NCBI GenBank assembly: GCA_017617475.1
Contig: JAFZWC010000082.1
Coordinates: forward strand, 1 to 64,000
Direction of reading: 5' to 3'
Source of the DNA: Bacteroidales bacterium
Lineage (GTDB): Bacteria; Bacteroidota; Bacteroidia; Bacteroidales; UBA932
DNA: 64,000 nucleotides
The translations under genes and the position numbers were made by a program. Under the pieces are notes generated by a model. That model did not search any database. It was not told where the DNA came from and saw nothing but the letters and a program-made list of their open reading frames with translations. Shown here in pieces: positions 49,982 through 58,730 of this stretch. How positions within the stretch are numbered: position 1 is the stretch's first letter; every line of letters begins with the position of its first letter.

Positions 49982-50710
49982 CTATTGCATAAAATGTAAA
50001 TAGACAGCTTCTACGGCCGTGACGGCGGCGGTTTCCGTGCGCAGCCGGGAGTTTCCCAGATGGATGGGGATGTACCCGTGACCGATGGCCAGCTGCGCCT
50101 CTTCCGGCGAAAAGTCCCCTTCCGGGCCGATGAGGATGGTGATGTCTTCTGCCCGGGCAGATGCCAGTGCTTCCTTAATGCTGCGACGAGGCACAGATTC
50201 ATCCTCGAAGCAATAGGCTATCAGTTTTACAGATTCTTCGCTCCGCTCAGAATGACAAATAAAGTCCTTCACGCTCACCGGCTCTGCTATCTCCGGGATA
50301 CGGGCCTTGAGGGACTGTTTGGTGGCCGAAAGGGCTATGCGCTGGGCGCGCTCGGTCTTGTAGACCTTGCGCTCGGAATGGTCGCCGATGAGGGGAACTA
50401 TACAGTCTACACCAAGCTCGGTGGCCTTTTCCACGAACCACTCGAAGCGGTCGTTGTTCTTGGTGGGGCAGCAGCCTATGGTAAGACGGTAGGGATGGGC
50501 ACCCCAGTCCTTCTCTTCCGAGAGAATCTCCGCTTCGGCCCCCTTGGGATTATCCTGAGTGAGGCGGCAGTGGTACAACGTACCCAGGCCGTCAATCACG
50601 TCCACAGGGTCACCGGAACGATGCCTCAACACCCGCACGCAATGGCCGCTTTCCTCGGCATCCAGCCGGCAAAACCGGCCGTTCACCTCATATGCGTAAA
50701 ACAGTTCCAT
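49982..50710 (-). CDS. rsmE: 16S rRNA (uracil-1498-N3)-methyltransferase with REP-encoded insert
   Basis: SPOUT-class methyltransferase acting on the small subunit. 242 residues: N-terminal PUA-like domain (ESGHCVRVLRHRSGDPVDVID), then the knot with ILIGPEGDFSPEEAQLA and LGNSRLRTETAAVTA. Residues about 150-162 (FICHSERSEESVK) are encoded by a REP element read in frame, in a variable loop. The ATG is 5 nt after a TATATTTG box, so a leaderless mRNA is predicted. Confidence 0.93.
   Translation of the reverse strand: MELFYAYEVNGRFCRLDAEESGHCVRVLRHRSGDPVDVIDGLGTLYHCRLTQDNPKGAEAEILSEEKDWGAHPYRLTIGCCPTKNNDRFEWFVEKATELGVDCIVPLIGDHSERKVYKTERAQRIALSATKQSLKARIPEIAEPVSVKDFICHSERSEESVKLIAYCFEDESVPRRSIKEALASARAEDITILIGPEGDFSPEEAQLAIGHGYIPIHLGNSRLRTETAAVTAVEAVYLHFMQ
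50229..50257 (-). repeat. REP-like palindrome inside rsmE (in frame)
   Basis: Same core as the intergenic copies (AGATTCTTCGC...GCTCAGAATGAC on the plus strand). It codes CHSERSEES on the minus strand. Confidence 0.8.
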
Positions 50711-50715
50711 CCTTA

Positions 50716-50723
50716 CAAATATA
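50716..50723 (-). promoter_or_regulatory. -7 box TATATTTG, rsmE (leaderless spacing)
   Basis: TATATTTG, TAAGG, ATG: 5 nt spacing. Confidence 0.6.
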
Positions 50724-50745
50724 CGAAATTTCTGACAATGAGGGT

Positions 50746-51498
50746 CTAAGCCTGCACCATGGAAAGGGTGGCAATAGAAATGCGGACCTCAGGGCCCAGG
50801 GCCGCCCGGAGCACGCGGTGGCACGCGGCCAGGGTTGCGCCGGTGGTGAAAGTATCGTCCACCAACAGCACGTGCCGGGCATTCACCGGCTTGCGGACAG
50901 CGAAGACGGAAGCCACGTTGCGCAGGCGTTCTTCGGCCGACAGGGATGTCTGGCTTCGGGTACGGCGGACCCGGCGGAGGACATCGGTGCGAAGGGTAGC
51001 GCCCAGTGCAGCGGCCAACTCGCGGGCTATGATTTCGGCCTGGTTGTAGCCGCGGCGCCATTTGCGGAGCCAGTGCAGCGGCACGGGGATCACAACGTCC
51101 ACATCGGCCCAATGGGGAAAGGCCGCCATATTCCGGCCCAGTTGGGCCGAAAAGAAGCGTCCCGCCGGGAGGTTGCGATGATACTTCAGCTCTCGCGGGA
51201 TGGCTTTGTAGGGGTTTTCGTGATGATAGAAAAGAAGGGAGGCGGCGTAGGCGTAATTCTCCGGCTCGCCGGTTCCGCGCAGGCGTTCCAGCACGGCGTT
51301 GAATTCATCGGCCATGGGGTTGTGAGGCTGCTCCCAGGTGTATGTGAGGGGAGCATCGGCCGCGCACCAGATGCAAAGATGCCTTTCTTCCGTACCCAAG
51401 GGTTTTCCGCACACCAGACAGGTGCGCGGCATGACCACGTCGGCCAGGGCCTTCCCGGAGGTAAGGACTAGTCGCCGTAAGGATTCTGCTCCTTCCAT
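50746..51498 (-). CDS. comF: ComF family amidophosphoribosyltransferase-like protein
   Basis: 250 residues from ATG 51498. N-terminal double zinc-finger (PRTCLVCGKPLG, LCIWCAAD), then the PRTase domain ending in the PRPP loop VLLVDDTFTTGATLAACHRVL. Family members take part in DNA uptake in competent species, but in Bacteroidota the role is unproven. A longer frame to 51579 was rejected because it extends deep into the upstream gene; the chosen start overlaps it by 31 bases. Confidence 0.87.
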   Translation of the reverse strand: MEGAESLRRLVLTSGKALADVVMPRTCLVCGKPLGTEERHLCIWCAADAPLTYTWEQPHNPMADEFNAVLERLRGTGEPENYAYAASLLFYHHENPYKAIPRELKYHRNLPAGRFFSAQLGRNMAAFPHWADVDVVIPVPLHWLRKWRRGYNQAEIIARELAAALGATLRTDVLRRVRRTRSQTSLSAEERLRNVASVFAVRKPVNARHVLLVDDTFTTGATLAACHRVLRAALGPEVRISIATLSMVQA

Positions 51499-51710
51499 TC
51501 GCGGAGTTCGTCTCCGTGAGCTACGACGCAGTGCTTGTAGATAAACTCCTGACGCTCTGCATCCAGATCGTTCCACCATGCGGTGCAGGCGGGATACTGG
51601 GCCTTGGATTCGTCCGGGTCACCGGACTTGCGGAGTCCCTTGAGGGCAATGCGCTCTTTCTCCGTAACCGGAAGTGAGGACCACCATATTTCAAGATCTA
51701 CGTTCTCCAT
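51468..51710 (-). CDS. Small conserved hypothetical protein
   Basis: 80 residues, rich in Trp and acidic residues (DLEIWWSSLPVTEKERIALKG, YPACTAWWNDLDAERQEFIY, ending NPYGD). No membrane segment or signal. One of few genes here with a clear Shine-Dalgarno (AAAAGGAG upstream of the ATG) in addition to a TATCTTTG box. Function unknown; precedes comF. Confidence 0.75.
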   Translation of the reverse strand: MENVDLEIWWSSLPVTEKERIALKGLRKSGDPDESKAQYPACTAWWNDLDAERQEFIYKHCVVAHGDELREWKEQNPYGD

Positions 51711-51728
51711 ATTATTATCTCCTTTTCA

Positions 51729-51736
51729 CAAAGATA
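51729..51736 (-). promoter_or_regulatory. -7 box TATCTTTG, 80-residue gene and comF
   Basis: TATCTTTG, 18 nt including AAAAGGAG, ATG 51710. Confidence 0.6.
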
Positions 51737-51741
51737 ATCAT

Positions 51742-52674
51742 TTATTTCTTTGAACCATAGATATCGTTCAAGGAAATCGCAGACCACGTGGGCAGGGAGG
51801 CGTCGTCTACCACGGCGTCCACATTGCGGGCATGTCCCTGCATAATGTTTTCCTCCAGGAACTGCTTTTCCAGCTCCCAGAGAACCAGATGGTAGGCCGC
51901 CACGTCGTGGGTGCGGTCCTTGAAACGGTAGATGCAGCAGGGATAGCCCTGTTTCTGGAACTCTTTGGCCCAGTAACTGCTGCCCCATACGCCCCGGCCG
52001 AAAGCCGTCAGCTTGTTATACGTGACCGCCTGGTCTGCCGTGCCGTGCATCAGCAGCACCGGACAGGGGGCCGACTGGAACTTCGGCGTACCCTGGGCAC
52101 TGATGATGGCGCCGGCAAAGGACATGGCGCCCTTGAACCGGAAGCCTTCCGGCAGGCCCTGGGCCGTTCCGTTGGCAATGTCCCGGATGGCCGCCAGGGT
52201 AATGATGGCGCCGGCCGAGCTGCCGGCCACCACCATGTTGGACGTATCAATGCCCAGCTCCTGGTGATCGGCCAGATAGGAAACGGCCGAAAAGAGGTCT
52301 TCCACGCCTATGCGCTGCGAATACTCAAACTGCTCGGAGGCCTTGAAGGCGCCGCTGAGCCCCTTCCCCACCTTGTAGCCTTTCATGCCCAGGCGGTAGT
52401 CGAAGGTGACCACGGTATATCCTTCCTGGTTCAGCTTGTCAATCCAGTTCCGGAAGTAGTTGTCGCTGCGGGAGCCCATGACGAATCCGCCCCCGAACAC
52501 GTGGATGATGACGGGCTTGTCCATGCCCTGGAACGTGGTTTCGGAACCGTCGGCAGGACGGAAAATATCCATATACAGGTTGCAGGTATCCCGCTCGGCA
52601 AAGAGGTACGTCTCCTGCGCCCGGGCTGCACAGAAGGAAAAGACCAGTAGGAAGGTAACCAGCAACCTGCGCAT
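51742..52674 (-). CDS. Exported alpha/beta hydrolase (esterase/lipase-like)
   Basis: 310 residues with signal peptide LVTFLLVFSFCAARAQ. Alpha/beta hydrolase of the carboxylesterase type: oxyanion loop IIHVFGGGFVMGS, nucleophile elbow VVAGSSAGAIITLAAI, later VLLMHGTADQAVTY (Asp region) and DRTHDVAAYH (His region). Substrate unknown. Last gene after nhaA-fabG with a 3-base gap. Confidence 0.85.
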   Translation of the reverse strand: MRRLLVTFLLVFSFCAARAQETYLFAERDTCNLYMDIFRPADGSETTFQGMDKPVIIHVFGGGFVMGSRSDNYFRNWIDKLNQEGYTVVTFDYRLGMKGYKVGKGLSGAFKASEQFEYSQRIGVEDLFSAVSYLADHQELGIDTSNMVVAGSSAGAIITLAAIRDIANGTAQGLPEGFRFKGAMSFAGAIISAQGTPKFQSAPCPVLLMHGTADQAVTYNKLTAFGRGVWGSSYWAKEFQKQGYPCCIYRFKDRTHDVAAYHLVLWELEKQFLEENIMQGHARNVDAVVDDASLPTWSAISLNDIYGSKK

Positions 52675-52677
52675 AGC

Positions 52678-53424
52678 CTAGCAGTACATGCCGCCGTTGA
52701 CGGCGATTACCTGACCGGAAACATAGGAAGAGAGGTCGGACCCCAGGTACAGGGCCGTGTTGGCAATTTCCTCCACGGTGGCGCCACGCTTGAGCGGGAT
52801 GAGCTTGATGAACTCGTCCTTCACGGCCTGGGGCAGGACCTCGGTCATTTCGGTGATCACATAGCCGGGGGCGATGGCGTTGGCACGGATGCCGCGCGGG
52901 CCCATCTCCTTGGCCACGGACTTGGCCATGGCAATGAGGCCGGCCTTGGAGGCGGAGTAGTTCACCTGGCCGGGGTTGCCGGTCTGGCCGGCGATGGAAG
53001 CCATATTGATGATGCTGCCGCTCTTCTGGCGGGCCATGATGGGAACCACGGCGTGCAGGAAGTTAAAGGCCGATTTCATGTTTACGGCGATGACGGCATC
53101 CCACTGGGCTTCCGCCATGCGCATCACCAGACCGTCCTTGGTAATGCCGGCGTTGTTCACCAGAATATCGATGCGGCCGAATTCTTTTTCAATCTCGGCC
53201 ACCACTTCCTGCGTCTCCTCAAAATTAGCCGCATTGGAAGCATAGGCCTTGACCTTGTGGCCGAAGGCGGCAATCTCTGCTACCGTCTGCTCCGCCGCCT
53301 CGTTGATGACGAGGTCCGTGAAGGCCACATCGGCCCCTTCCGCGGCAAACTTCAGGGCGATGGCCTTGCCGATTCCGCGTGCTGCGCCCGTGATGAGCGC
53401 TACTTTTCCGTCTAAAAGTCCCAT
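52678..53424 (-). CDS. fabG: 3-oxoacyl-ACP reductase
   Basis: NADPH-dependent reduction in fatty acid elongation. 248-residue SDR: ALITGAARGIGKAIALKFA (9-27), DILVNNAGITKDGLVMRM, Ser in IINMASIAGQTGNPGQVNYSASKAGL with the catalytic Tyr-x-x-x-Lys, and VISGQVIAVNGGMYC-like end. Classic FabG features including the TKD segment. Between nhaA and the hydrolase. Confidence 0.93.
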   Translation of the reverse strand: MGLLDGKVALITGAARGIGKAIALKFAAEGADVAFTDLVINEAAEQTVAEIAAFGHKVKAYASNAANFEETQEVVAEIEKEFGRIDILVNNAGITKDGLVMRMAEAQWDAVIAVNMKSAFNFLHAVVPIMARQKSGSIINMASIAGQTGNPGQVNYSASKAGLIAMAKSVAKEMGPRGIRANAIAPGYVITEMTEVLPQAVKDEFIKLIPLKRGATVEEIANTALYLGSDLSSYVSGQVIAVNGGMYC

Positions 53425-53427
53425 AAA

Positions 53428-54843
53428 TTATTTTTTACTGATTTTTGCAACAATGGTGATGAGCAGGGAACCCAGGACGCCGGCGGTGAGGGAACCCAGG
53501 AGGATGGCAATCTTGCCGGCATCCCTCAGGTGCTGCGTCACGGCCGGGTCAATGTCCGGTCCGGCGAAGGACAGGGTGTCCACGAAGATGCTCATGGTAA
53601 AGCCGATACCGCCCAGGCAGGCCACGGCAAAGAGCATGGGCCAGGTGGCGCGGGAAGGCATGGCGCCCACCTTGAACTTGATGGCCAGCCAGGAAGCCAG
53701 GGTAATGCCCAGCGGCTTGCCCAGCACCAGGCCCAGGAAGATACCCAGCCCCACGCTGCCCAGCACGGGATCGATAGCCTTGAAGATGTTGAAATACGAA
53801 ACGTCCGTGATTTCCACACCGGCATTGGCCAGGGCGAAGATGGGCATGATGGCGAAGTTCACAATAGGGTTGAGCTTGTGCTCCAGCCGGTAGGACGGCG
53901 GGATGGTCTTCTTGGTGAGGCTGCTCAGGCGGCGCAGATAGTGACGTTCGGGACCGTTGGGGAAGTCTTCGGAGGTGTGCACCGCTTCGGCTTCCAGCAG
54001 GCCGTCGTAAAGGATTTTGGCGCGACGGTGGAACTTGGCCTTGTTATAGCGGGCGTCCATGGGGATGAGCATGGCTATGACCACACCCGTCATGGTGGCG
54101 TGGATGCCGCTGTAGTAAAAGAGGAACCACACAATAACGGCCGGAACCAGATAATAAGCGATGCGTTTCTCTCCCAGCTTCTTCATGAGGGCCACGAACA
54201 TGATTACCACCACGGCCACGGCCAGCAGGGGCAGATTTATGTTTCCGCCATAGAACAGGGCCACCACCAGAATGGCTATGAGGTCGTCGGCTATGGCCAG
54301 GGCCGTGAGGAACACCTTGAGCGAAATAGGCACCCGGTCTCCCAGAATGGAGAGGATACCCACCGCAAAGGCGATATCCGTTGCCGTGGGAATACCCCAG
54401 CCGGAAGCGGCCTCGGTACCGTGGTTCACCAGGGTGAAGATGAGGGCCGGCATTACCACGCCGCCAAACGCCGCGATGACCGGCAGGATGGCCTTCTTGA
54501 AGGAGGAAAGCTCACCACACACCACTTCCCGTTTGATTTCCAAGCCCACGGTAAAGAAGAAGATGACCATCAGGATGTCGTTGATGAACTTCTCCATGGT
54601 CATGTCCCGGGGGAGGAACCAGTCTACGTATCCGTCTGGAGACGCCACGTGGATGGTGAGTTCCGTATGCAGAAAACTGTGATAGATCTCTTTGGTAAAG
54701 GGGAGGTTGGCCAGCAACATGGCCAGGGCCACACAGGCCAGCAGTATCACACCGTTAGCCCAGGGCTGCTTTCGAAAACTGTCTTGTGAAATCTTGAAGT
54801 TGTGAACTTCCTTATTCCACCAATAAATAGGTATTAATGCCAT
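53428..54843 (-). CDS. nhaA: NhaA family Na+/H+ antiporter
   Basis: 471 residues, about twelve membrane helices. NhaA markers: FINDILMVIFFFTVGLEIKREVV, GWGIPTATDIAFAVGILSILGDR, LKVFLTALAIADDLIAILVVAL with the ion-binding Asp pair (ADD), and FAIMPIFALANAGVEI. Longer than E. coli NhaA by about 80 residues through extra loops. No own TAnnTTTG box in the REP-filled gap after ahcY, so it may be read through from ahcY. Confidence 0.93.
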   Translation of the reverse strand: MALIPIYWWNKEVHNFKISQDSFRKQPWANGVILLACVALAMLLANLPFTKEIYHSFLHTELTIHVASPDGYVDWFLPRDMTMEKFINDILMVIFFFTVGLEIKREVVCGELSSFKKAILPVIAAFGGVVMPALIFTLVNHGTEAASGWGIPTATDIAFAVGILSILGDRVPISLKVFLTALAIADDLIAILVVALFYGGNINLPLLAVAVVVIMFVALMKKLGEKRIAYYLVPAVIVWFLFYYSGIHATMTGVVIAMLIPMDARYNKAKFHRRAKILYDGLLEAEAVHTSEDFPNGPERHYLRRLSSLTKKTIPPSYRLEHKLNPIVNFAIMPIFALANAGVEITDVSYFNIFKAIDPVLGSVGLGIFLGLVLGKPLGITLASWLAIKFKVGAMPSRATWPMLFAVACLGGIGFTMSIFVDTLSFAGPDIDPAVTQHLRDAGKIAILLGSLTAGVLGSLLITIVAKISKK

Positions 54844-54855
54844 AAGTCTTTATTT

Positions 54856-54930
54856 ACAGATTCTTCGGCCTCCGGCCTCAGAATGACAAGACGGATCCTT
54901 TGTCATTCTGAGCGAAGCGAAGAATCTGTT
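54856..54930. repeat. Inverted REP-like pair between ahcY and nhaA
   Basis: 54856-54888 (GATTCTTCGGCCTCCGGCC variant) and 54901-54930 (GAGCGAAGCGAAG core) in opposite orientation, forming one long hairpin. The second copy abuts the ahcY TAA stop. Confidence 0.8.
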
Positions 54931-56167
54931 ATCCGTAGATGTATTTTTTCTGCTGAGGGGTGAGGGTGTCAATCTGGACACCCCAGTCGGCCAGTTTGCG
55001 ATGGGCCACTTCCATATCCACCTCGCGCGGAACGTTGTTAAGTTTCTGGGTTAGCTTGCCCTTGTTTTCTACCAGGTAACGGGCGCTGAGGGCCTGGATG
55101 GCGAAGGACATGTCCATAATCTCGGCCGGGTGGCCGTCGCCGGCAGCCAGGTTCACCAGGCGGCCTTCGGCAATGATGTATATGGTTTTACCGTTCTTCA
55201 GTTTGTATGCCTCGATGTTATTGCGGGCGGGCTGGTGGCTCACGGCCATGGCCTTGAGCTTGGCCACCGCCACCTCCACGTCAAAGTGCCCGGCGTTGCA
55301 GCAGATGGCACCGTCCTTCATGCAAAGGAAATCTTCCGGGCCGATGACATCCTCGCAGCCCGTGACGGTGACGAAGAAGTCTCCCTCCGCAGCGGCCTGG
55401 CGCATGGGCATCACCTTGAAGCCGTCCATCACGGCCTCCATGGCCTTGACGGGGTCCACCTCGGTCACGATGACCTCGGCTCCCAGTCCCTTGGCGCGCA
55501 TGGCCACGCCCTTGCCGCACCAGCCGTAACCGGCCACCACCACGTTCTTGCCGGCCACAATGAGGTTGGTGGTGCGGTTGATGCCGTCCCACACGCTCTG
55601 GCCCGTGCCGTAGCGGTTGTCAAACAGGTGCTTGCAGTCGGCGTCGTTCACCAGCATCATGGGGAAGGTGAGCTTGCCAGCGGCATCCATGGCCTTCAGG
55701 CGCAGGATGCCGGTGGTGGTTTCCTCGCAGCCGCCAATCACGTTCGGAAGCAGCTGGGGGAACTCCTTGTGCAGGGTGGTCACCAGGTCTCCGCCGTCGT
55801 CGATGATGACGTTGGGACCCACCTCCAACACGCGGCGGATGTCGTCGAAATACTCCGTCTCGTTGCAGCCGTGGATGGCGAAGACGTTAAGGCCTTCGTG
55901 CACCAGCGCGGCGGCCACGTCGTCCTGGGTGCTCAGGGGGTTTGAACCAGTGATGTACATATCGGCCCCGCCGGCGGCCAGCACCTCGCACAGGTGGGCC
56001 GTCTTGGCCTCCAGGTGCACACTCAGGGCCACCTTAAGACCTTTGAAGGGCTTGGTTTTTTCGAAATCTTTCTGGATGCCGTCCAGAAGGGGCATGTGGG
56101 AGCGTACCCAGCTGAGTTTCAGCTCTCCGCTTTCCCATAAATTGATATCCTTAATATGACTAACCAT
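54929..56167 (-). CDS. ahcY: Adenosylhomocysteinase
   Basis: Hydrolyses S-adenosylhomocysteine, recycling the methylation product. 412 residues from ATG 56167, which is 20 nt after the -7 box. Motifs: DDGGDLVTTLH, GCEETTTGILRL, VNDADCKHLFDNRYGTGQS, NAD-binding VVAGYGWCGKGVAMRAKGLG and HFDVEVAV. Ends KKYIYG. The GNAGHFD and TGIL regions are intact, so active. Confidence 0.95.
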   Translation of the reverse strand: MVSHIKDINLWESGELKLSWVRSHMPLLDGIQKDFEKTKPFKGLKVALSVHLEAKTAHLCEVLAAGGADMYITGSNPLSTQDDVAAALVHEGLNVFAIHGCNETEYFDDIRRVLEVGPNVIIDDGGDLVTTLHKEFPQLLPNVIGGCEETTTGILRLKAMDAAGKLTFPMMLVNDADCKHLFDNRYGTGQSVWDGINRTTNLIVAGKNVVVAGYGWCGKGVAMRAKGLGAEVIVTEVDPVKAMEAVMDGFKVMPMRQAAAEGDFFVTVTGCEDVIGPEDFLCMKDGAICCNAGHFDVEVAVAKLKAMAVSHQPARNNIEAYKLKNGKTIYIIAEGRLVNLAAGDGHPAEIMDMSFAIQALSARYLVENKGKLTQKLNNVPREVDMEVAHRKLADWGVQIDTLTPQQKKYIYG

Positions 56168-56187
56168 ACTAACCAAAAATGAAAGCG

Positions 56188-56195
56188 CAAAGTTA
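56188..56195 (-). promoter_or_regulatory. -7 box TAACTTTG, ahcY (and possibly nhaA-fabG)
   Basis: TAACTTTG, 20 nt, ATG 56167. Confidence 0.55.
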
Positions 56196-56233
56196 GTAAA
56201 AACCTTGCGCTTTTCCTATTGGAAACTATTTGT

Positions 56234-57619
56234 TTACCGGGCCATGGCGGCTTCTACATCATCGGGAGCAATAGGCAGGCGGCTGTGGCCCAGGCGGCGG
56301 GCGCCGTCAGGGGTGATGAGCACGTCGTCTTCCAGGCGGATACCGCCGAAGTCGTAGTAGCCTTCCAGTTTGGCGTAGTTCACAAAATCGTATCCCAGAC
56401 CTTCCTTCTTGAACTTTTCAATGAGGGCGGGGATGAAATAGATGCCGGGTTCGTCCGTAATCACGTGACCGGGAACCAGGCGGCGGGCCATACGCAGGGA
56501 ACCCAGGCCCAGCTGTTTGGCGCGGGTCTGGTCGGGGTCGTAGCCCACCAGGTTCTCGCCCAGGTCTTCCATGTCGTGCACGTCCATGCCCATGTTGTGG
56601 CCCAAGCCATGCGGCTGGAACAGGCCGGCTATGCCCTTGGCCACCATCTCGTCCAGGTCGCCGTGGACCAGATCCAGGGCGGCCAGGCCTTCCAGCATCT
56701 TGCGGGCCGTGGCCAGATGCACCTCACGGTACGTGATGCCGGGCTTGGCCAGGGAGAACGCCAGCTCGTTGCACTCATACACAATCTGGTAAACCTCCCG
56801 CTGCATCTGGGTGAACTTGCCCGTGGTAGGATAGGTGCGGGTGAAGTCCGAGGCGTAGTGCTCATTGCTTTCCACGCCGGCGTCAATCACCATGAGTTTG
56901 CCGGGTTCAATGACGGCGGCGTGCCCGTGGTTGTGCAAGGTTTCGCCGTGCTGGGTAAGGATGGTGGGGAAGGAAACGCCCCAGCCTTTTGCCAGCGCCA
57001 CAGCCTCCATCTTACCCACAATCTCCTGCTCTACCAGGCCGATTTCAATGGAATCCCGCGCGACGGAGTGCATGAGCACACCCAGGTCGCAAGCGGCGTC
57101 AAGAGACTCAATCTCAATGGCTTCCTTGATCAGACGCATGGAGATGACGGCCTTGATGAGGGCCTCCGACGGCTTGCCGCCGGGTACCAGCTGCTGAAGC
57201 CGGAGGGTATTGAAATAGCGGGACGGCGGCAGGAAATGCACCGGCCGGCCGCTCTTGAGCGCCAGCGTCACGGGGTTCTCCACAGCCGCATAGGGGGCGG
57301 TGCCCGCCACGCCCACGGCATCGGCCTTGGAACGCACGGACGGCTGGGGGCCCATCCAGATGATGTCGTCAATGTCCACATCGTCGGCAAAGAGCGTCTC
57401 GGCGCCGGAGTCAATATCTATGGTGGCGGCCATGAGGGGCTCGTCCAGGCCCCAGTAATACAGCCAGGAGCTGTCCTGGCGCCATTTATAGCAATTGTCT
57501 TTATACTGGGCCGGAGCCTCGGCATTGCCTACGAACAGAATGAGGCCGTTCTGGCCTGCTTCGCGCATCTTGGCCAGCAGCGTTGCACGGCGGCCTGCGT
57601 ATACTTCCTTTGAGAACAT
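56234..57619 (-). CDS. pepP: Xaa-Pro aminopeptidase (aminopeptidase P family, M24B)
   Basis: 461 residues from ATG 57619; the frame extends further up to 57643 but that lies inside the -7 box. N-terminal creatinase-like domain, then the metal-binding pita-bread fold: VIDAGVESNEHYASDFTRT (two Asp ligands), PHGLGHNMGMDVHD (His), VITDEPGIYFI (Glu) and GGIRLEDDVLIT (Glu). Releases N-terminal residues before proline. Confidence 0.93.
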   Translation of the reverse strand: MFSKEVYAGRRATLLAKMREAGQNGLILFVGNAEAPAQYKDNCYKWRQDSSWLYYWGLDEPLMAATIDIDSGAETLFADDVDIDDIIWMGPQPSVRSKADAVGVAGTAPYAAVENPVTLALKSGRPVHFLPPSRYFNTLRLQQLVPGGKPSEALIKAVISMRLIKEAIEIESLDAACDLGVLMHSVARDSIEIGLVEQEIVGKMEAVALAKGWGVSFPTILTQHGETLHNHGHAAVIEPGKLMVIDAGVESNEHYASDFTRTYPTTGKFTQMQREVYQIVYECNELAFSLAKPGITYREVHLATARKMLEGLAALDLVHGDLDEMVAKGIAGLFQPHGLGHNMGMDVHDMEDLGENLVGYDPDQTRAKQLGLGSLRMARRLVPGHVITDEPGIYFIPALIEKFKKEGLGYDFVNYAKLEGYYDFGGIRLEDDVLITPDGARRLGHSRLPIAPDDVEAAMAR

Positions 57620-57640
57620 CTTGGTGTGGTTTTTGTTGCT

Positions 57641-57648
57641 CAAAGATA
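57641..57648 (-). promoter_or_regulatory. -7 box TATCTTTG, pepP
   Basis: TATCTTTG, 21 nt, ATG 57619. Confidence 0.6.
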
Positions 57649-57664
57649 AGAATTTTTTTGTGCA

Positions 57665-58159
57665 ATGGAAACCTTTATTGGCATTCTGGCCCTTGTGCTG
57701 GGCATTGTGGGTATCATCGGCAGCATTGCTCCGGGCTTGCCCGGTCCGCCTTTGAGCTGGCTGGGCATGTTGGTCCTCTATATCTGGGGCGGCGGTGCCA
57801 ACAGCGCCGGCGAGCCCATGACCATGAGCTTTCTGCTGGTGTGGCTGGCTATAGTGATTGTGGTAAGCATCCTGGACTATTTTGTCCCGGCCTACTTCAC
57901 CAAACTCACCGGCGGCAGCAAATGGGGTGGCTGGGGCGCCATCGCGGGCCTTTTCATCGGCCTTATCTTTCCTCCCGTGGGCATGATCCTGGGCTCCCTC
58001 ATCGGCGCCTTCGCCGGGGAACTCCTGTTTGCAGGAAAAGACGCCGCGACCTCTTTGAAATCGGCCTTCGGCGCCTTTCTGGGCTTCCTGTTCGGAACGG
58101 GCATCAAGCTGACCTGCTCGGCCGTGATGCTCTTCTACATTGTGATTTACGCTTTCTAG
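57665..58159 (+). CDS. DUF456 membrane protein
   Basis: 164 residues, five or six hydrophobic helices, Gly-rich: ALVLGIVGIIGSIAPGLPGPPLSWLGMLVLYI, then the family motif SKWGGWGAIAGLFIGLIFPPVGMILG. Function of DUF456 unknown. Its stop overlaps the end of a convergent lipoprotein gene by 4 bases. No clear TAnnTTTG box ahead of it. Confidence 0.87.
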   Translation: METFIGILALVLGIVGIIGSIAPGLPGPPLSWLGMLVLYIWGGGANSAGEPMTMSFLLVWLAIVIVVSILDYFVPAYFTKLTGGSKWGGWGAIAGLFIGLIFPPVGMILGSLIGAFAGELLFAGKDAATSLKSAFGAFLGFLFGTGIKLTCSAVMLFYIVIYAF

Positions 58160-58644
58160 TAGCGGTCTTCTATCTCGTCCTCCTTGTCCTCCACGTAGTC
58201 TTTGAAACTGTCACGGAGCTTTTCCGGGAGGGTCTTGTCGTTCTTAACCCGCTTCTCAATCTCCCAGAGCTGGTCTTCTATCTTTTTGGCTTTCTTCTTC
58301 TCACCGGCTTTGAGATAGCGGTCGTACTGGGAAAGGAGACCATATACGCCATATTTCTTGCACAGGGCGTCAACCGTACGCGGTTTTTCCTCCACGGGCG
58401 CCACTTCTTCGGGAGCGGCTTCCTGGGCCTGTACCTCGGGCTCCTGGGCCTCGGCCTTCACAGGTTCCTCCTGCTGGATAAGCGGTTGGGCGGATTGTTG
58501 GACAGGCTGCTGAGCCGGCTCTTGAATCTCTTCGGACTCAACGGGAGACGGTTCCTCAGAAGTCTTGGACTTCTTGGAAGAGTTGTTGTTGACGCAGGCG
58601 GCCAGTATGGCTATGGTAGCCAAAAGAAGAAATAGCTTTTTCAT
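58156..58644 (-). CDS. Lipoprotein with Pro/Glu/Gln-rich linker
   Basis: 162 residues. Lipobox LLLATIAILAACVNNN. Residues about 25-85 are a low-complexity Pro/Glu/Gln/Ala linker (EEPVKAEAQEPEVQAQEAAP), then a charged helical C-terminal part (DRYLKAGEKKKAKKIEDQLW). No family recognised; likely an envelope spacer protein. Promoter at 58664, divergent from the OmpA gene. Confidence 0.75.
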   Translation of the reverse strand: MKKLFLLLATIAILAACVNNNSSKKSKTSEEPSPVESEEIQEPAQQPVQQSAQPLIQQEEPVKAEAQEPEVQAQEAAPEEVAPVEEKPRTVDALCKKYGVYGLLSQYDRYLKAGEKKKAKKIEDQLWEIEKRVKNDKTLPEKLRDSFKDYVEDKEDEIEDRY

Positions 58645-58663
58645 TTTTCAGTGTCGTTTCCCA

Positions 58664-58671
58664 CAAAAGTA
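58664..58671 (-). promoter_or_regulatory. -7 box TACTTTTG, Pro/Glu-rich lipoprotein
   Basis: TACTTTTG, 19 nt, ATG 58644; 12 bases from the divergent box at 58684. Confidence 0.55.
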
Positions 58672-58683
58672 CAACATTTTTTC

Positions 58684-58691
58684 TAAATTTG
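58684..58691 (+). promoter_or_regulatory. -7 box TAAATTTG, OmpA-like lipoprotein
   Basis: TAAATTTG, about 30-39 nt before the candidate ATGs at 58722 and 58731. Confidence 0.5.
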
Positions 58692-58730
58692 TAATGCTAA
58701 TCCACTAAACGACTATACCTTATGACTTGC

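Noticed and set aside
57620..57643. Upstream in-frame ATG of pepP
   Set aside because: It lies within the TATCTTTG promoter box; the ATG at 57619 fits the spacing class and the family start.
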